Source of the DNA: Rhodospirillaceae bacterium
Lineage (GTDB): Bacteria; Pseudomonadota; Alphaproteobacteria; Rhodospirillales; Rhodospirillaceae
Assembly (NCBI GenBank): GCA_947476695.1
Contig: CANJRD010000002.1
Location: 124,001-188,000 of the forward strand
Direction of reading: 5' to 3'
DNA: 64,000 nt
The notes under the pieces: generated by a model
Database searches by the model: none
What the model was told of the DNA's origin: nothing
The model's input: only the letters and a program-made list of their open reading frames with translations
Program-made: the position numbers and the translations under genes
Shown: piece after piece, positions 1 through 9,073 of the stretch
How the letters are laid out: each line of letters opens with the position of its first letter
How positions within the stretch are numbered: the stretch's first letter is position 1

Positions 1-187
1 ATGAGACACCGCCTTAGCTGCACGGGGAGCAGCTGTGTGCGTGTCCGTCGCCTCGCGATCTAAAGCTAATCCCCGACCGAAGAGATCATCTGCCACAGTT
101 CGGGCGCAAACCCGCCCTGTTACAGACTGACTCCGTGAGTAAATAAGAAACCGGTCAGCTCTAATAACGGGCCGGGAAATTAGCGGG

Positions 188-2827
188 ATGAACATGAGAA
201 CCCTTATCGCGTTGCTTGTCGTCTGCGTGGGCGCCGTGGCGTTCTGGGCGTCGTTCGACAAACCGCTGCAGGCGCCGGATTGGACAGGCCAGATCCGCGG
301 CGTCTCCTACAGCCCGTCGCATCTGATGAAGCACCCGAAGGATATTCCGGGCGGCATCTCCGAAGAGATCATCCGCCGCGACATGGAGCAACTCTCCAAA
401 GTCACGAAGCGCGTCCGTACCTACTCGGTCGACTATGGCCAGGACCGCATCCCCTACATCGCCAAGGACTTCGGCCTGAAGGTCACGCTGGGCGTTTACC
501 TCGACGAGGACCTGAAGAAGAACCAGCTGCAGCTGGATAAGGCCGCTCAGGCCATCAAGGACAACCCGGGCGTCGTCGATCGCGTTGTGCTCGCGAACGA
601 AGCCATTGGCGTGAAGCAGAGCCTGACGCCGGACCAGGTTGTCGATTACATCCGCTCGTTCAAGGCGGCGATCAACAATCGCAAGATCGAAGTCGGCACT
701 ACGGACGTGTGGCCGACCTGGCTGAATGTCGCCGGCATCGACAAGGTCGCCAAGGAATCCGACTTCGTCGGTATCCACATCCTGCCGTACTGGGATGGCG
801 TGCGCGTCGAGAAGACACCGGACTTCGTTGCCGACGTCTACAAGCGCATTCAGGCGAAGTACCCCAGCAAGAAGGTCGTGATCGGCGAAGCCGGCTGGCC
901 GTCGGAAGGCCGCACGAAGCAGGGCGCGACACCGTCGCCGGCGAACCAGGCTTTCTTCCTGCGTAGCTTCCTGAACCTCGCGACCGACCAGAACTACGAC
1001 TACTACGTCATCGAAGCCTTCGATGGCCCGTGGAAGGGTGCTGCGGACGAAGAAGGCGCCGTGGGCGCGTTCTGGGGTCTGTTCGATGCCGACGGCAATT
1101 CAAAGGTCGCGTGGACCGGCCAGCTGACGACCTTCCCCCAGTGGAAGTCGTTCGCCGCCGCCGGCGCCGTCGCGACGCTCGCCATCGGTGCGGTCGTGCT
1201 GGCGCTGATGCCCGCGACGCTGCTGCAGGGCTATTTCCTGGTCGCCTCGATCGTCGGCCTGATCGTCACCGGCGCGCTGCTGATTATCGATGCGCAGTCG
1301 CTGCGCTACGTGACCTGGTCCGCACTCGGCGGCGTTCTGTTCATCGTCCCGACCGGTCTGTTCACCGCCATCCTGCTCCTGACCGAAAGCTCGGAATGGG
1401 CCGTCAGCCTGTGGCGTAAGCGTCGCATCGGCCTGCCGACCGCCGCCCTCGGCCGTGAGCCGATGGTCTCCATCCATCTGCCGACGCACAACGAACCGCC
1501 GCAGATGGTGATGGAAACCCTCAACGCGCTCGCGAAGCTCAACTACAAGAACTTCGAGGTTATCGTCCTCGACAACAACACCAAGGACGAAGCCGACTGG
1601 CGTCCGGTGGAAGCGCATTGCCGCACGCTCGGCGAGCGGTTCCGCTTCTATCACTTCGACAACATGAAGGGCTTCAAGGCCGGCGCGCTGAACAAGGCGA
1701 TCGAGCTGACGAACCCGCAGGTCGAGTTCATCGGCGTCATCGACAGCGACTATCAGGTCGCGCCGCACTGGCTCGAGACCGTGATGCCGGGCTTCGCCGA
1801 TCCGAAGGTCGCGATGGTGCAGGCGCCGCAGGATTATCGCGACGCCCACGAGACCCTGTTCAAGAGCTTCTGCTACGAGGAATACACCGGCTTCTTCCGC
1901 ATCGGCATGGTCGAGCGGAACGAGAGCAACGCGATCATTCAGCACGGCACGATGTGCGTCATGCGCAAGTCCGCGATGGATGAAGTCGGCAACTGGGCCG
2001 AATGGTGCATCACCGAAGACACCGAACTCGGACTTCGTCTGTTCGAGGCCGGCTACACCGCGCTCTATACGCCGGTCAGCATGGGCAAGGGCCTGATGCC
2101 CGACACCTATGCCGCCTTCAAGGGCCAGCGCTATCGCTGGGTCTACGGCGCGATGCAGATCATGAAGCGCCACGGCCGTGAGATCTTCGGCGGCAAGGCC
2201 AAGCTCACCTTGGCCCAGCGCTATCACTTCGTCGCCGGCTGGATGCCTTGGTTTGCCGATGGCCTGGCGATGGTGTTCACCGTGCTCGGCCTGGTCTGGA
2301 CGGCCTTGATGGCGATCGCGCCGCGCTACTTCGACGTGCCGCTCGCGGCCCTGTCGTTCGTGGCGCTGACGCTGTTCACCGTGAAGACGGTCAAGACGAT
2401 CTGGCTGCACCGCGCCAAGGTCGGCACGGGCTTCATGGGTTCCTTCGCCTCGGCGATCACCGGGCTCGCGCTCTCTTACACCGTCGGTAAGGGTGTGCTG
2501 CTGGGACTGTTCACGTCCTCCAGTCCGTTCCTGCGGACGCCGAAGTGCGAAGAGTCCGCGCCCTGGCATCACGCGCTGCGCATCGCGCTGATGGAAACCG
2601 TACTCCTCGGTGCGACGGTTCTCGCCTTCCTGACGACGCTGTATGTCACCCGCACCGACGATCCGGCCGAAGTGGTTTGGGCGATCGCGCTCGGCGTGAT
2701 GGCGATCCCGCAGGCGGCGGCCGTTGCCGTGGCTCTGGGTTCAACCGTGAAGTTCGGCCGTCGTCCGATGCCGGTCATCGCGCCGGATGCGGTTCCGGTT
2801 CAGATCACGGTGTCGGCCCGTCAGTAA
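188..2827 (+). CDS. ndvB: GH17-GT2 fusion, NdvB-type beta-glucan synthase
   Basis: Predicted inner-membrane enzyme of 879 residues that makes and remodels beta-(1,3)-type glucan. An N-terminal anchor (about 5-22) precedes a GH17 domain (about 35-320), presumably periplasmic, with the two family glutamates visible as ANE138 and GE234AGWPSEG. Two membrane segments follow (about 325-400), then a processive GT2 domain with the IDSDY motif near 518, TEDTELG near 608 and QRYRW near 647, then C-terminal membrane helices. GT2 enzymes of this build polymerise from UDP-glucose on the cytoplasmic face, and the NdvB GH17 domain is known in relatives as a transglycosylase. The ATG is preceded by the weak purine run GCGGG. 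A strong terminator follows. No other glucan gene is adjacent. The symbol rests on domain order; the product linkage is inferred. Confidence 0.85.
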   Translation: MNMRTLIALLVVCVGAVAFWASFDKPLQAPDWTGQIRGVSYSPSHLMKHPKDIPGGISEEIIRRDMEQLSKVTKRVRTYSVDYGQDRIPYIAKDFGLKVTLGVYLDEDLKKNQLQLDKAAQAIKDNPGVVDRVVLANEAIGVKQSLTPDQVVDYIRSFKAAINNRKIEVGTTDVWPTWLNVAGIDKVAKESDFVGIHILPYWDGVRVEKTPDFVADVYKRIQAKYPSKKVVIGEAGWPSEGRTKQGATPSPANQAFFLRSFLNLATDQNYDYYVIEAFDGPWKGAADEEGAVGAFWGLFDADGNSKVAWTGQLTTFPQWKSFAAAGAVATLAIGAVVLALMPATLLQGYFLVASIVGLIVTGALLIIDAQSLRYVTWSALGGVLFIVPTGLFTAILLLTESSEWAVSLWRKRRIGLPTAALGREPMVSIHLPTHNEPPQMVMETLNALAKLNYKNFEVIVLDNNTKDEADWRPVEAHCRTLGERFRFYHFDNMKGFKAGALNKAIELTNPQVEFIGVIDSDYQVAPHWLETVMPGFADPKVAMVQAPQDYRDAHETLFKSFCYEEYTGFFRIGMVERNESNAIIQHGTMCVMRKSAMDEVGNWAEWCITEDTELGLRLFEAGYTALYTPVSMGKGLMPDTYAAFKGQRYRWVYGAMQIMKRHGREIFGGKAKLTLAQRYHFVAGWMPWFADGLAMVFTVLGLVWTALMAIAPRYFDVPLAALSFVALTLFTVKTVKTIWLHRAKVGTGFMGSFASAITGLALSYTVGKGVLLGLFTSSSPFLRTPKCEESAPWHHALRIALMETVLLGATVLAFLTTLYVTRTDDPAEVVWAIALGVMAIPQAAAVAVALGSTVKFGRRPMPVIAPDAVPVQITVSARQ

Positions 2828-2869
2828 CAAGCTGACGCGCTAAGCCACAGCTCGCTTCGATCAAACAGA

Positions 2870-2899
2870 AACCCCGGCGCTTAGCGCCGGGGTTTTTCT
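2870..2899 (+). terminator. Rho-independent terminator after the glucan synthase
   Basis: An 11-bp perfect stem (AACCCCGGCGC with GCGCCGGGGTT) around a TTA loop runs into a T-rich tail. It lies 40 bases past the stop of the upstream gene. Confidence 0.9.
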
Positions 2900-3154
2900 T
2901 CGAGTCGTCGGCTACACGCAGCGCGCTCAATGGCGAAAGTTCCAACCTGGCAAAAATTTCTGACCCACTTTGCAAATCAGCGGTCGTATTTCTGAAGTTG
3001 ATCCACCGCCCTGCCGGGTAAAGAGCGCGGATTTCTTACACCAGATACGCGAGCCGATTTTTTGTAGCGACCCGCGATCATTTTTCATGGTACTTTCCTT
3101 TCCATCGAAGCGCGCAGACGAGACGCGCGGGGCACTAAGGCAGGGGAAAGCCAG
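2900..3154. other. Intergenic region upstream of a small membrane protein
   Basis: No gene or convincing coding signal is seen between the terminator and the small gene at 3155. The stretch is richer in T and A than its surroundings around 3030-3110 and probably carries the promoter of that gene, but no clear -35/-10 pair could be chosen. Confidence 0.4.
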
Positions 3155-3331
3155 ATGGAAAACATCGTTTCGCTCACCGTCTTCGCGATTGGCTTGGCGC
3201 TATTGTCGAGCTTTCCGGCCGGTGCGATTGCGACGGCCATCGTCGCCGGTGCCGCTCTGGTCGGCCTGACGTTGGCGACCGTTTCCGGCGCCGTATTCGG
3301 TCTGGCGGGTTTGCCGGCCGATAACGACTAA
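3155..3331 (+). CDS. Small hydrophobic membrane protein, 58 aa
   Basis: A 58-residue reading frame starting at an ATG with a good ribosome binding site (AGGGGA, about 7 bases upstream). The product is almost entirely hydrophobic and Ala/Gly/Val rich, with two likely membrane passes (about 5-22 and 25-52) and a short acidic end, PADND. It stands alone between a terminator upstream and a hairpin terminator about 40 bases downstream, so it appears to be its own transcription unit. No family is recognised. Its support is the ribosome site, the uniform hydrophobic character and the flanking terminators. Confidence 0.65.
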   Translation: MENIVSLTVFAIGLALLSSFPAGAIATAIVAGAALVGLTLATVSGAVFGLAGLPADND

Positions 3332-3371
3332 AAGAATTTTGTGGGGCTGCCGCGGCTCACGCGGCGCGCAG

Positions 3372-3407
3372 ATGGCTTTCGCGTCGTGGTGTCGCGAAAG
3401 CCATTTT
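3372..3407 (+). terminator. Hairpin terminator after the 58-aa gene
   Basis: A perfect 12-bp stem (ATGGCTTTCGCG with CGCGAAAGCCAT) with a 9-base loop is followed by TTTTGCTTTT. It lies 40 bases after the stop of the small gene and between convergent genes. Confidence 0.8.
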
Positions 3408-3427
3408 GCTTTTCGAAGGTTCGGAAC

Positions 3428-3877
3428 TTACCCCGGCCGGCTCTCGGCGCGGTGGCCGGATACGGCGAGGCGGCTTCGCTGCCACTCCATGGCGAAGGCG
3501 AGTAGGTAGATGCTGGTGACTATCATTTGCTGCTGAAGGAAGAGTGAGGTCCGGGCCGTCGCCCCCTCCATCCAGATGCCTGTCATATATCCGCACAGCG
3601 CCATCGAACTCACGATGCATAACAGGCCGAGCCCGAAGATCGCGAAACGCCGCACGAAAAGGCCGTAGGTGGTCACCACCAGCATGGCCAGCGGGTATGT
3701 CGCCATTTGCACGCGGGTGATGCTCGCGGAGCTTGGCGTCCAGAGATTGATACCTTCGGTGGCGGCCATCACGACCGGCGCCGACAGGTAATTCAGGGCT
3801 GGGTATCCGAAATCGACGATGGCGAACAACAGCACAGTGCGGGTGCACCAAATCGACATGTCCCAGAATCGATTCAC
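3428..3877 (-). CDS. Multi-pass membrane protein of unknown function
   Basis: Hypothetical protein of 149 residues with about four hydrophobic segments (near 14-37, 58-77, 79-101 and 110-128). The first codon shown is GTG; an in-frame ATG six codons later (3859) is an equally possible start, and neither has a strong ribosome site. The Arg-rich tail (QRSRLAVSGHRAESR) fits a cytoplasmic C terminus. It converges on the 58-aa gene. No motif identifies a function and I do not recognise the family. Confidence 0.6.
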   Translation of the reverse strand: MNRFWDMSIWCTRTVLLFAIVDFGYPALNYLSAPVVMAATEGINLWTPSSASITRVQMATYPLAMLVVTTYGLFVRRFAIFGLGLLCIVSSMALCGYMTGIWMEGATARTSLFLQQQMIVTSIYLLAFAMEWQRSRLAVSGHRAESRPG

Positions 3878-3960
3878 GACGCGCCCCGGCGATGGAAATC
3901 AGATGAAATCTGAACGCGGTGGACGCGTATCTGTCGCGAGCCTTCTCACGAAAAGTGCGG

Positions 3961-4416
3961 TTAAGCGGGCGGTTCAATGTCGTCTAAGCGCATGGCGACG
4001 TGAGGAATTCCGGCCTCGATAAAGACCTCGCCACGCTGCATGAAGCCAAGGCGACCATAGAATTCGGCCACTTCTGTCTGGGCATGCAGATAGGCGCTGG
4101 GCGGCCCAGCCTGATGGTTGAGGAAGCCCAACACGGCGGCCATGATTTAACGCCCGGCGCCTGTCCCTCTGTCAGCCTTGAGCACCGCCACCCGTTCGAT
4201 TTTCCAGGTTCCCTCGGCGTAGGGGCGGGTGCGGGCGGTGGCGATCGGGCGGCCGTCGCATCGGAGGAGGAAGTGAGTGGCGGCGGCGTCCCGGCCGTCC
4301 CATTTGAGGGCCGGCGGCACCCCTTGTTCTTGGCAGAAAACCGCGTCGCGGATCTGACGGACCGCGGCGATCTGGGCCTCATTTTCGATCCCGAAGACCT
4401 CGATTGTGCGCGCCAT
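3961..4416 (-). pseudogene. GNAT acetyltransferase interrupted by an in-frame stop
   Basis: Two open segments in the same frame together make one GNAT-type N-acetyltransferase of about 150 residues. The first (4147-4416) holds the N-terminal half, with QIRDAVFCQEQG and the acetyl-CoA motif RVAVLKADRGTGAGR. A TAA codon at 4147-4149 then interrupts the motif A helix, and the frame resumes with IMAAVLGFLNHQAG through FYGRLGFMQRGEVF, a typical motif B/C end. A single base change (TTA to TAA, Leu to stop) explains the break. Two codons later an ATG at 4143 could restart translation, but that fragment lacks the CoA loop. The start at 4416 is chosen for its upstream GAGAG; an ATG at 4446 is also in frame. 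It is probably a recent pseudogene or a base-call error. Confidence 0.7.
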
Positions 4417-4530
4417 GGCGGTTCTCTCAGGCCCTTGCCCTTCCACATCAATACTTTTTTGACCTATTTTCCAGTAGTTTAAAGTCCCTACGTGTCCTGT
4501 GCGCTATCTGTGCTGTGAGACCAGCTCTCT

Positions 4531-5535
4531 GTGACCACCGCTCCTCCATCAGCTGCGCCGCCGTTAGCGCCTCCCGATGACCAAAAATACCGTATCTGGG
4601 ACGGCTACTGGCGCGACAGCCGACTTCATTCTCTGGGGGCCGAAAACCCGGAGGTCGAAGCCGCGCTCGATAAGCATTGGCATCTGGTCGCAGAGTTGCT
4701 TCCGCCCCAAGCCTGCATCCTCGACATCGCTTGCGGCAACGGCGCGGCGGCGCTCGCCATTGCCAAGGCAGGACACCAGTTCGGCAAGGGCTTTGCGATT
4801 GCCGGGATCGACGCCGCGAGCATCGAGCCTGCGCGCTACGCCATTCGCCACGGCGAGTTGCTCCGGACCATTCAATTCCACGGCAACACGCGTATGGACG
4901 AACTGCCGTTCAAGGATGGCCTGTTCGATGCGGTCGTCAGCCAGTACGGCATCGAATACGGCGACCTTGCGAGGGCAACCTGGGAAGTATCCCGCGTTCT
5001 GAAGCCTGCGGGGATCGTCTCGATCCTGGCGATGCCGGCGACGTCTTCGGTTCTGGAGGTCGCCAGGACCAAGGTGAAGCAGAGCCAATACATCATGTCG
5101 GAATCGAAGTTGTTCGACGTCATGCTGGTGGTTCTGCAGGCGCTGCATCACGTCGAGAGTGCCGGCGGCGGTCGCGACACCAAGCAGTATCTCGATCGCT
5201 TCAACGGTGAGGTCGAGCGCGCCATGGCGCGCTTCGCGAAAGTCGACAGCGATATGGTCATCGCCGTCGTCGTCGCGCTGCAGCGCATCCTCACCGAACG
5301 CCGCAACCTCGACATCACCCACCAGATCGCCGCGGTCAACGTCTTGAGAAAGCGTATGGCCGACCATGTCGCCCGTACCGATGCGATGATGCGCTCGGCG
5401 CTGGGCGATGCAGGTCTGAATGGCTTGAAGCGCCGCCTTCACGAAGCCGGCATCAGCGTGCAGGAATCGAAGCCCGTATCCGTCGGGCAGCACGGCGACG
5501 TCGCCTGGCGCGTCAGCGCCCGCAAAGGCGACTGA
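4531..5535 (+). CDS. Class I SAM-dependent methyltransferase
   Basis: A 334-residue soluble protein with a Rossmann methyltransferase core. Motif I, ILDIACGNG, sits at 63-71, an acidic motif II (IAGIDAASIEPARYA) about 30 residues later, and SQYGIEYGD with the following WEVSRVLKPAG matches motifs IV-V of UbiE/Methyltransf_11-type enzymes. The C-terminal 150 residues are helical and not recognised; they may bind the unknown substrate. Translation probably starts at GTG, since no in-frame ATG precedes motif I, and there is no strong ribosome site. It diverges from the broken acetyltransferase and converges on cysteine synthase. The substrate cannot be told. Confidence 0.75.
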   Translation: MTTAPPSAAPPLAPPDDQKYRIWDGYWRDSRLHSLGAENPEVEAALDKHWHLVAELLPPQACILDIACGNGAAALAIAKAGHQFGKGFAIAGIDAASIEPARYAIRHGELLRTIQFHGNTRMDELPFKDGLFDAVVSQYGIEYGDLARATWEVSRVLKPAGIVSILAMPATSSVLEVARTKVKQSQYIMSESKLFDVMLVVLQALHHVESAGGGRDTKQYLDRFNGEVERAMARFAKVDSDMVIAVVVALQRILTERRNLDITHQIAAVNVLRKRMADHVARTDAMMRSALGDAGLNGLKRRLHEAGISVQESKPVSVGQHGDVAWRVSARKGD

Positions 5536-5550
5536 CGCGACGGGGCTGGC

Positions 5551-6558
5551 CTAAAGCCAGCTGGGGACTGGTAGGCCCTTGGTCTTCAGGAACGTCGGAT
5601 CGAACAGCTTGCTTTGATAGCGCGTGCCGGAATCGCACAGGATGGTCACGATCGTATGGCCAGGACCCATCTTGCGCGCTAGCCGGATTGCGCCGGCGAT
5701 GTTGATGCCGGTCGAACCGCCGACGCAGAGGCCTTCCTCGCGGATCAGATTGAAGATGATCGGCAGCGCCTCGGCGTCTGTGATCTGGAACTGATCGTCG
5801 ACGAAGGCGCCTTCGAGGTTCTTGGTCACGCGGCCTTGACCGATGCCTTCCGTGATCGAGCTGCCTTCGGACTTCAACTGGCCGTGGGCATAGAAGTTGT
5901 AGAGCGCGGCACCCATCGGGTCGGCCAAGGCGATCTGGACGTTCTTATTGCGCTCCTTCAGGCCGATTCCGACGCCCGCGAACGTGCCGCCGGTACCGAC
6001 GGCGCAGACGAAGCCGTCGATCTTGCCGTCGCACTGGTTCCAGATTTCCGGCGCGGTCTCGCGCGTGTGGCCATCCCGGTTCGCCACGTTGTCGAACTGG
6101 TTCGCCCAGATGGCGCCGTTGGGATCGGTCTTGGCCAGTTCCTCGGCGATGCGCTGGGAGACTTTGACGTAGTGGTTCGGATCGGCCGCCGGCACCGGCT
6201 TCACCTCGCGCACATCCGCGCCGAGGAGACGGAGGAGGTCCTTCTTCTCCCGGCTCTGGCTGTCGGGGATGACGATGACCGTGCGATAGCCCTTGGCGTT
6301 GCCCACCACGGAGAGGCCAATGCCCGTATTTCCCGCGGTGCCTTCGACCACGACGCCGCCCGGCTTCAGCAGGCCCTTGGCCTCTGCATCGGCGATGATG
6401 AACTTGGCCGTGCGGTCTTTAATGGATCCGCCTGGATTGGCGTACTCGGCCTTGCCGAGAATGGTGCAGCCCGTCTCCTCGGAGGCGCGCTTCAGCTTGA
6501 TCAAGGGCGTATTCCCGATCGAGGCAACGGCGTCGGAGAAGATCGCGGACGAAGACAT
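5551..6558 (-). CDS. cysK: Cysteine synthase A family (O-acetylserine sulfhydrylase)
   Basis: PLP enzyme of 335 residues that makes cysteine from O-acetylserine and sulfide in the cytoplasm. The PLP lysine is in NPGGSIKDRTA, the substrate loop reads EGTAGNTGIGL, the phosphate-binding glycine loop reads VGTGGT, and the C-terminal GGSTGIN and LCDSGTRY motifs are all present. The EGTAGNTG form, rather than the common EPTSGNTG, places it in the branch shared with fungal cysteine synthase 2-like proteins, so the donor preference could differ. The start at 6558 gives the family N terminus (SSAIFSDAVASIGNTPL) with AGGACC upstream; an in-frame start 69 bases earlier would add an unconserved extension. 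Confidence 0.88.
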   Translation of the reverse strand: MSSSAIFSDAVASIGNTPLIKLKRASEETGCTILGKAEYANPGGSIKDRTAKFIIADAEAKGLLKPGGVVVEGTAGNTGIGLSVVGNAKGYRTVIVIPDSQSREKKDLLRLLGADVREVKPVPAADPNHYVKVSQRIAEELAKTDPNGAIWANQFDNVANRDGHTRETAPEIWNQCDGKIDGFVCAVGTGGTFAGVGIGLKERNKNVQIALADPMGAALYNFYAHGQLKSEGSSITEGIGQGRVTKNLEGAFVDDQFQITDAEALPIIFNLIREEGLCVGGSTGINIAGAIRLARKMGPGHTIVTILCDSGTRYQSKLFDPTFLKTKGLPVPSWL

Positions 6559-6943
6559 GAAACGAGGTCCTGGACGGTGAAGTGGGGCCACCGAGGCGTA
6601 TCGGTCGACAGTCGCCAGCTCAAACATACACGAGGCTCACATCCCCGCGAGGGCCGATCCGGGAGGATGAATATCTCTGCGACGGGTCAACACGGAGAGG
6701 AAATTCTCTTCACCGTCAGGGGCGTGTCGGGTCGGGGCGGTAGCCCCTCCCGGAGCGCCGCTAAGCCCGGTATGGCCAGACTGCGTCGTTGCGCCGCCGG
6801 CTCGGCATGCCAGGTTGGTCCCTCATGACGGTCTCCGCTGGTCGCAGCGACGCACTTTTCCTTATTTTTCAAGTCACAACAAAGCCTTGCGGTGGTTTCA
6901 CGGCATCGCCCACACTCCAGGATCAGGAGATGGGAACGCCTCA
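6559..6943. other. Divergent intergenic region between cysK and the hydrolase operon
   Basis: These 385 bases contain no supportable gene; a short frame from 6667 has its ATG directly abutting the GGAGG and a low-complexity product. The region must hold promoters for both flanking transcription units. A T-rich segment near 6855-6875 lies about 70 bases before the hydrolase start and is the best candidate area for its promoter. Confidence 0.4.
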
Positions 6944-7897
6944 ATGCATGCACCGGCCGCGCAGGGATATATCTCGCGCTATTTCACGAGCGCGGAGGGG
7001 CTCAAGCTCCACTACCGCGAATACCAAGGACCCGCCAACGCACCCCTCACGGTGATCTGCGTACCGGGCCTCACGCGCAACGCGCGCGACTTCGAGGCCT
7101 TGGCGCCCCATCTGGCCGCGAAGTACCACGTGTGGGTGCTGGAACTGCGCGGTCGCGGCTTGAGCGCCTACGCCGACGATCCGATGACTTACGTGCCCGC
7201 GACCTACGTGCGCGATGTGATCGCGCTCTTCCAGCAGACCGGCCTGAAACACGCGGCCTTCGTTGGCACATCGCTGGGCGGAATCGTCAGCACGTTGTTC
7301 GCCGCCGTGATGCCCGCGAAGGTGTTGGGCGTGGTGATCAACGACATCGGACCTGAGCTCAATCCGGTCGGTCTGGGGCGCATCGGCAGCCTTGTGGGTA
7401 AGTCGCGGCCGATCAACAACTGGGACGACGCGATCTGGGCGATCAGGGATATCGACGGTCCGGTCTTCCCGCATTACGGCGCGGCGGATTGGGATCGCGT
7501 GGCCCGCCGGCGCTTCGTCGAGAATGCGGATGGGTCGCTGCGCGCGGACTACGACCTGAACATCTCCAAGCCCTTTGCCGTACCCGGTACGATGCCTGAT
7601 CTCTGGCCTTTCTTCCGGCGGCTTAAAGGGATTCCCGCCTTGCTGATCCGGGGCGGAACTTCGGACCTGCTCGCTCCGGCGACGGTGACGCGCATGACCG
7701 AAGCGCTGCCGGGTTTGCGCGCGGTGGAAACGCCAAACATCGGCCATGCCCCTTATCTGGACGAACCCGAAGCTCTAAACGCCATCGATGCCTTCCTGGC
7801 GCAGTTGCCGCGCAGCGTGGGCGCGTTGACGTCCCTTTGCCGGACGCTGGGCGCTTGGGGCTTCATGCTGCGCCTGAAGCTCCGGGGCGTCGTGTAG
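6944..7897 (+). CDS. Alpha/beta-fold hydrolase
   Basis: A 317-residue hydrolase with the nucleophile elbow GTSLGG, an oxyanion stretch VPGLTRNARDF near the N terminus, the acid in GGTSDLL and the catalytic histidine in NIGHAPYLDEP. The ATG at 6944 is chosen because conserved sequence begins right after it and an AGGAGA lies upstream, though with wide spacing. It is the first gene of a four-gene operon: 18 bases separate it from the acyl-CoA dehydrogenase. It may cleave an ester, lactone or thioester that enters or leaves the CoA pathway encoded downstream. The substrate is not evident. Confidence 0.78.
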   Translation: MHAPAAQGYISRYFTSAEGLKLHYREYQGPANAPLTVICVPGLTRNARDFEALAPHLAAKYHVWVLELRGRGLSAYADDPMTYVPATYVRDVIALFQQTGLKHAAFVGTSLGGIVSTLFAAVMPAKVLGVVINDIGPELNPVGLGRIGSLVGKSRPINNWDDAIWAIRDIDGPVFPHYGAADWDRVARRRFVENADGSLRADYDLNISKPFAVPGTMPDLWPFFRRLKGIPALLIRGGTSDLLAPATVTRMTEALPGLRAVETPNIGHAPYLDEPEALNAIDAFLAQLPRSVGALTSLCRTLGAWGFMLRLKLRGVV

Positions 7898-7915
7898 CAC
7901 GATAAGGAGATCACC

Positions 7916-9073
7916 ATGCCACAGACCGACACGAGCGCTGAAGACAGCGTCATCCTGGACGCCATCGCAAAATGGTTGGCGCGCGACGTGGCGCCACATG
8001 CCCTCAAGATGGAGCAGGCGGACACTTACCCCTATGAGATCGTCGAGCAGATGAAGGCGCTCGGGCTGTTCGGCGCGGTGGTCAGTCCAGAGTGGGGCGG
8101 CCTCGGACTCTCGGTCAGCACCTACGCCAAGATTGTGACGATGATCTCGGAAGAGTGGATGTCGCTGACCGGCATTTTCAATGCCCACCTGATGATGGCG
8201 AAGTGCGTCGAGAAGTTCGGTGCCGAGGAGCAAAAGCGCAAATACCTGCCGCGCTTCTGCACCGGCGAGCTGCGCGGCGGCGTCGGCCTGACCGAACCGG
8301 ATGCCGGCACCGACCTACAGGGCATCCGCACACGCGCCACCCGCGACGGCGATCACTATGTCATCAACGGCAGCAAGATATGGATCACCAACGGCATCGA
8401 GGGCAACTGCTTCTCGCTGCTGGTGAAGACCGACCCCAGCGCCGACCCGCCGCGCCGTGGCATGAGCCTGTTCATCGCGGAGAAGGGGCCCGGCTTCGGC
8501 GTTTCGCGCAAGCTCGAGAAGTTGGGGTATCACGGCATCGATTCAGCCGAACTGGTGTTCGAGGACTATCGCGTGCCGGCGGACTGCCTGATCGGCGGCG
8601 TCGAAGGAAAGGGATTTCACCAGGCTGTTGGCGGCTTGGAGCTTGGGCGCATCAACGTCGCCGCGCGCGGCGTGGGGATAGCGTCACGGGCTTTGAAGGA
8701 ATCCGTGCGTTACAGCCAGCTACGCAAGACGTTCGGAAAGCCGATCTGCGACCATCAGGCAATCCAGCTGAAGCTGGGCGAGATGGCGACCCGCACGGAG
8801 GCGGCGCGCCTTTTGGTCGAGAGCGCGGCGCGCGCCTACGACGAAGGCCGCCGCTGCGACATGGAGGCCGGCATGGCGAAGTACTTCGCCTCCGAGGCCG
8901 CCATCGAGAACTCGCTGGAGGCGATGCGCATCCACGGCGGCTACGGCTATTCCAAGGAATTCGTGATCGAACGCCTGTACCGCGACGCGCCGTTGATGGC
9001 GATCGGCGAGGGGACCAACGAGATGCAGCGCATCATCATCGCGCGCCAGCTGATCGAACGGAATCCGGCATGA
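7916..9073 (+). CDS. Acyl-CoA dehydrogenase
   Basis: FAD-dependent dehydrogenase of 385 residues that introduces an alpha,beta double bond into an acyl-CoA. The family signature GVGLTEPDAGTD, the FAD-binding WITNG and the C-terminal HGGYGYSKEF..IERLYRD are present, and the catalytic base is the Glu of GEGTNEMQR. An AAGGAG lies 8 bases before the ATG. It overlaps the next gene by ATGA, so dehydrogenase and CoA-transferase are translationally coupled. With two class III CoA-transferases beside it, the natural substrate may be a dicarboxylic or branched acyl-CoA made by them (inference). Confidence 0.9.
   Translation: MPQTDTSAEDSVILDAIAKWLARDVAPHALKMEQADTYPYEIVEQMKALGLFGAVVSPEWGGLGLSVSTYAKIVTMISEEWMSLTGIFNAHLMMAKCVEKFGAEEQKRKYLPRFCTGELRGGVGLTEPDAGTDLQGIRTRATRDGDHYVINGSKIWITNGIEGNCFSLLVKTDPSADPPRRGMSLFIAEKGPGFGVSRKLEKLGYHGIDSAELVFEDYRVPADCLIGGVEGKGFHQAVGGLELGRINVAARGVGIASRALKESVRYSQLRKTFGKPICDHQAIQLKLGEMATRTEAARLLVESAARAYDEGRRCDMEAGMAKYFASEAAIENSLEAMRIHGGYGYSKEFVIERLYRDAPLMAIGEGTNEMQRIIIARQLIERNPA

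Noticed and set aside
1-63. A 20-codon frame starting exactly at the window edge
   Set aside because: No ribosome site can be seen, the product is Arg-rich without motif, and the position is an edge artefact.
1100-2572. A 490-codon minus-strand frame opposite the glucan synthase
   Set aside because: It is His/Arg/Gln-rich and antisense to a gene with full domain support; long antisense frames are common in GC-rich DNA.
6667-6828. Small plus-strand frame between cysK and the hydrolase
   Set aside because: GGAGG touches the ATG with no spacer and the product is low in complexity.
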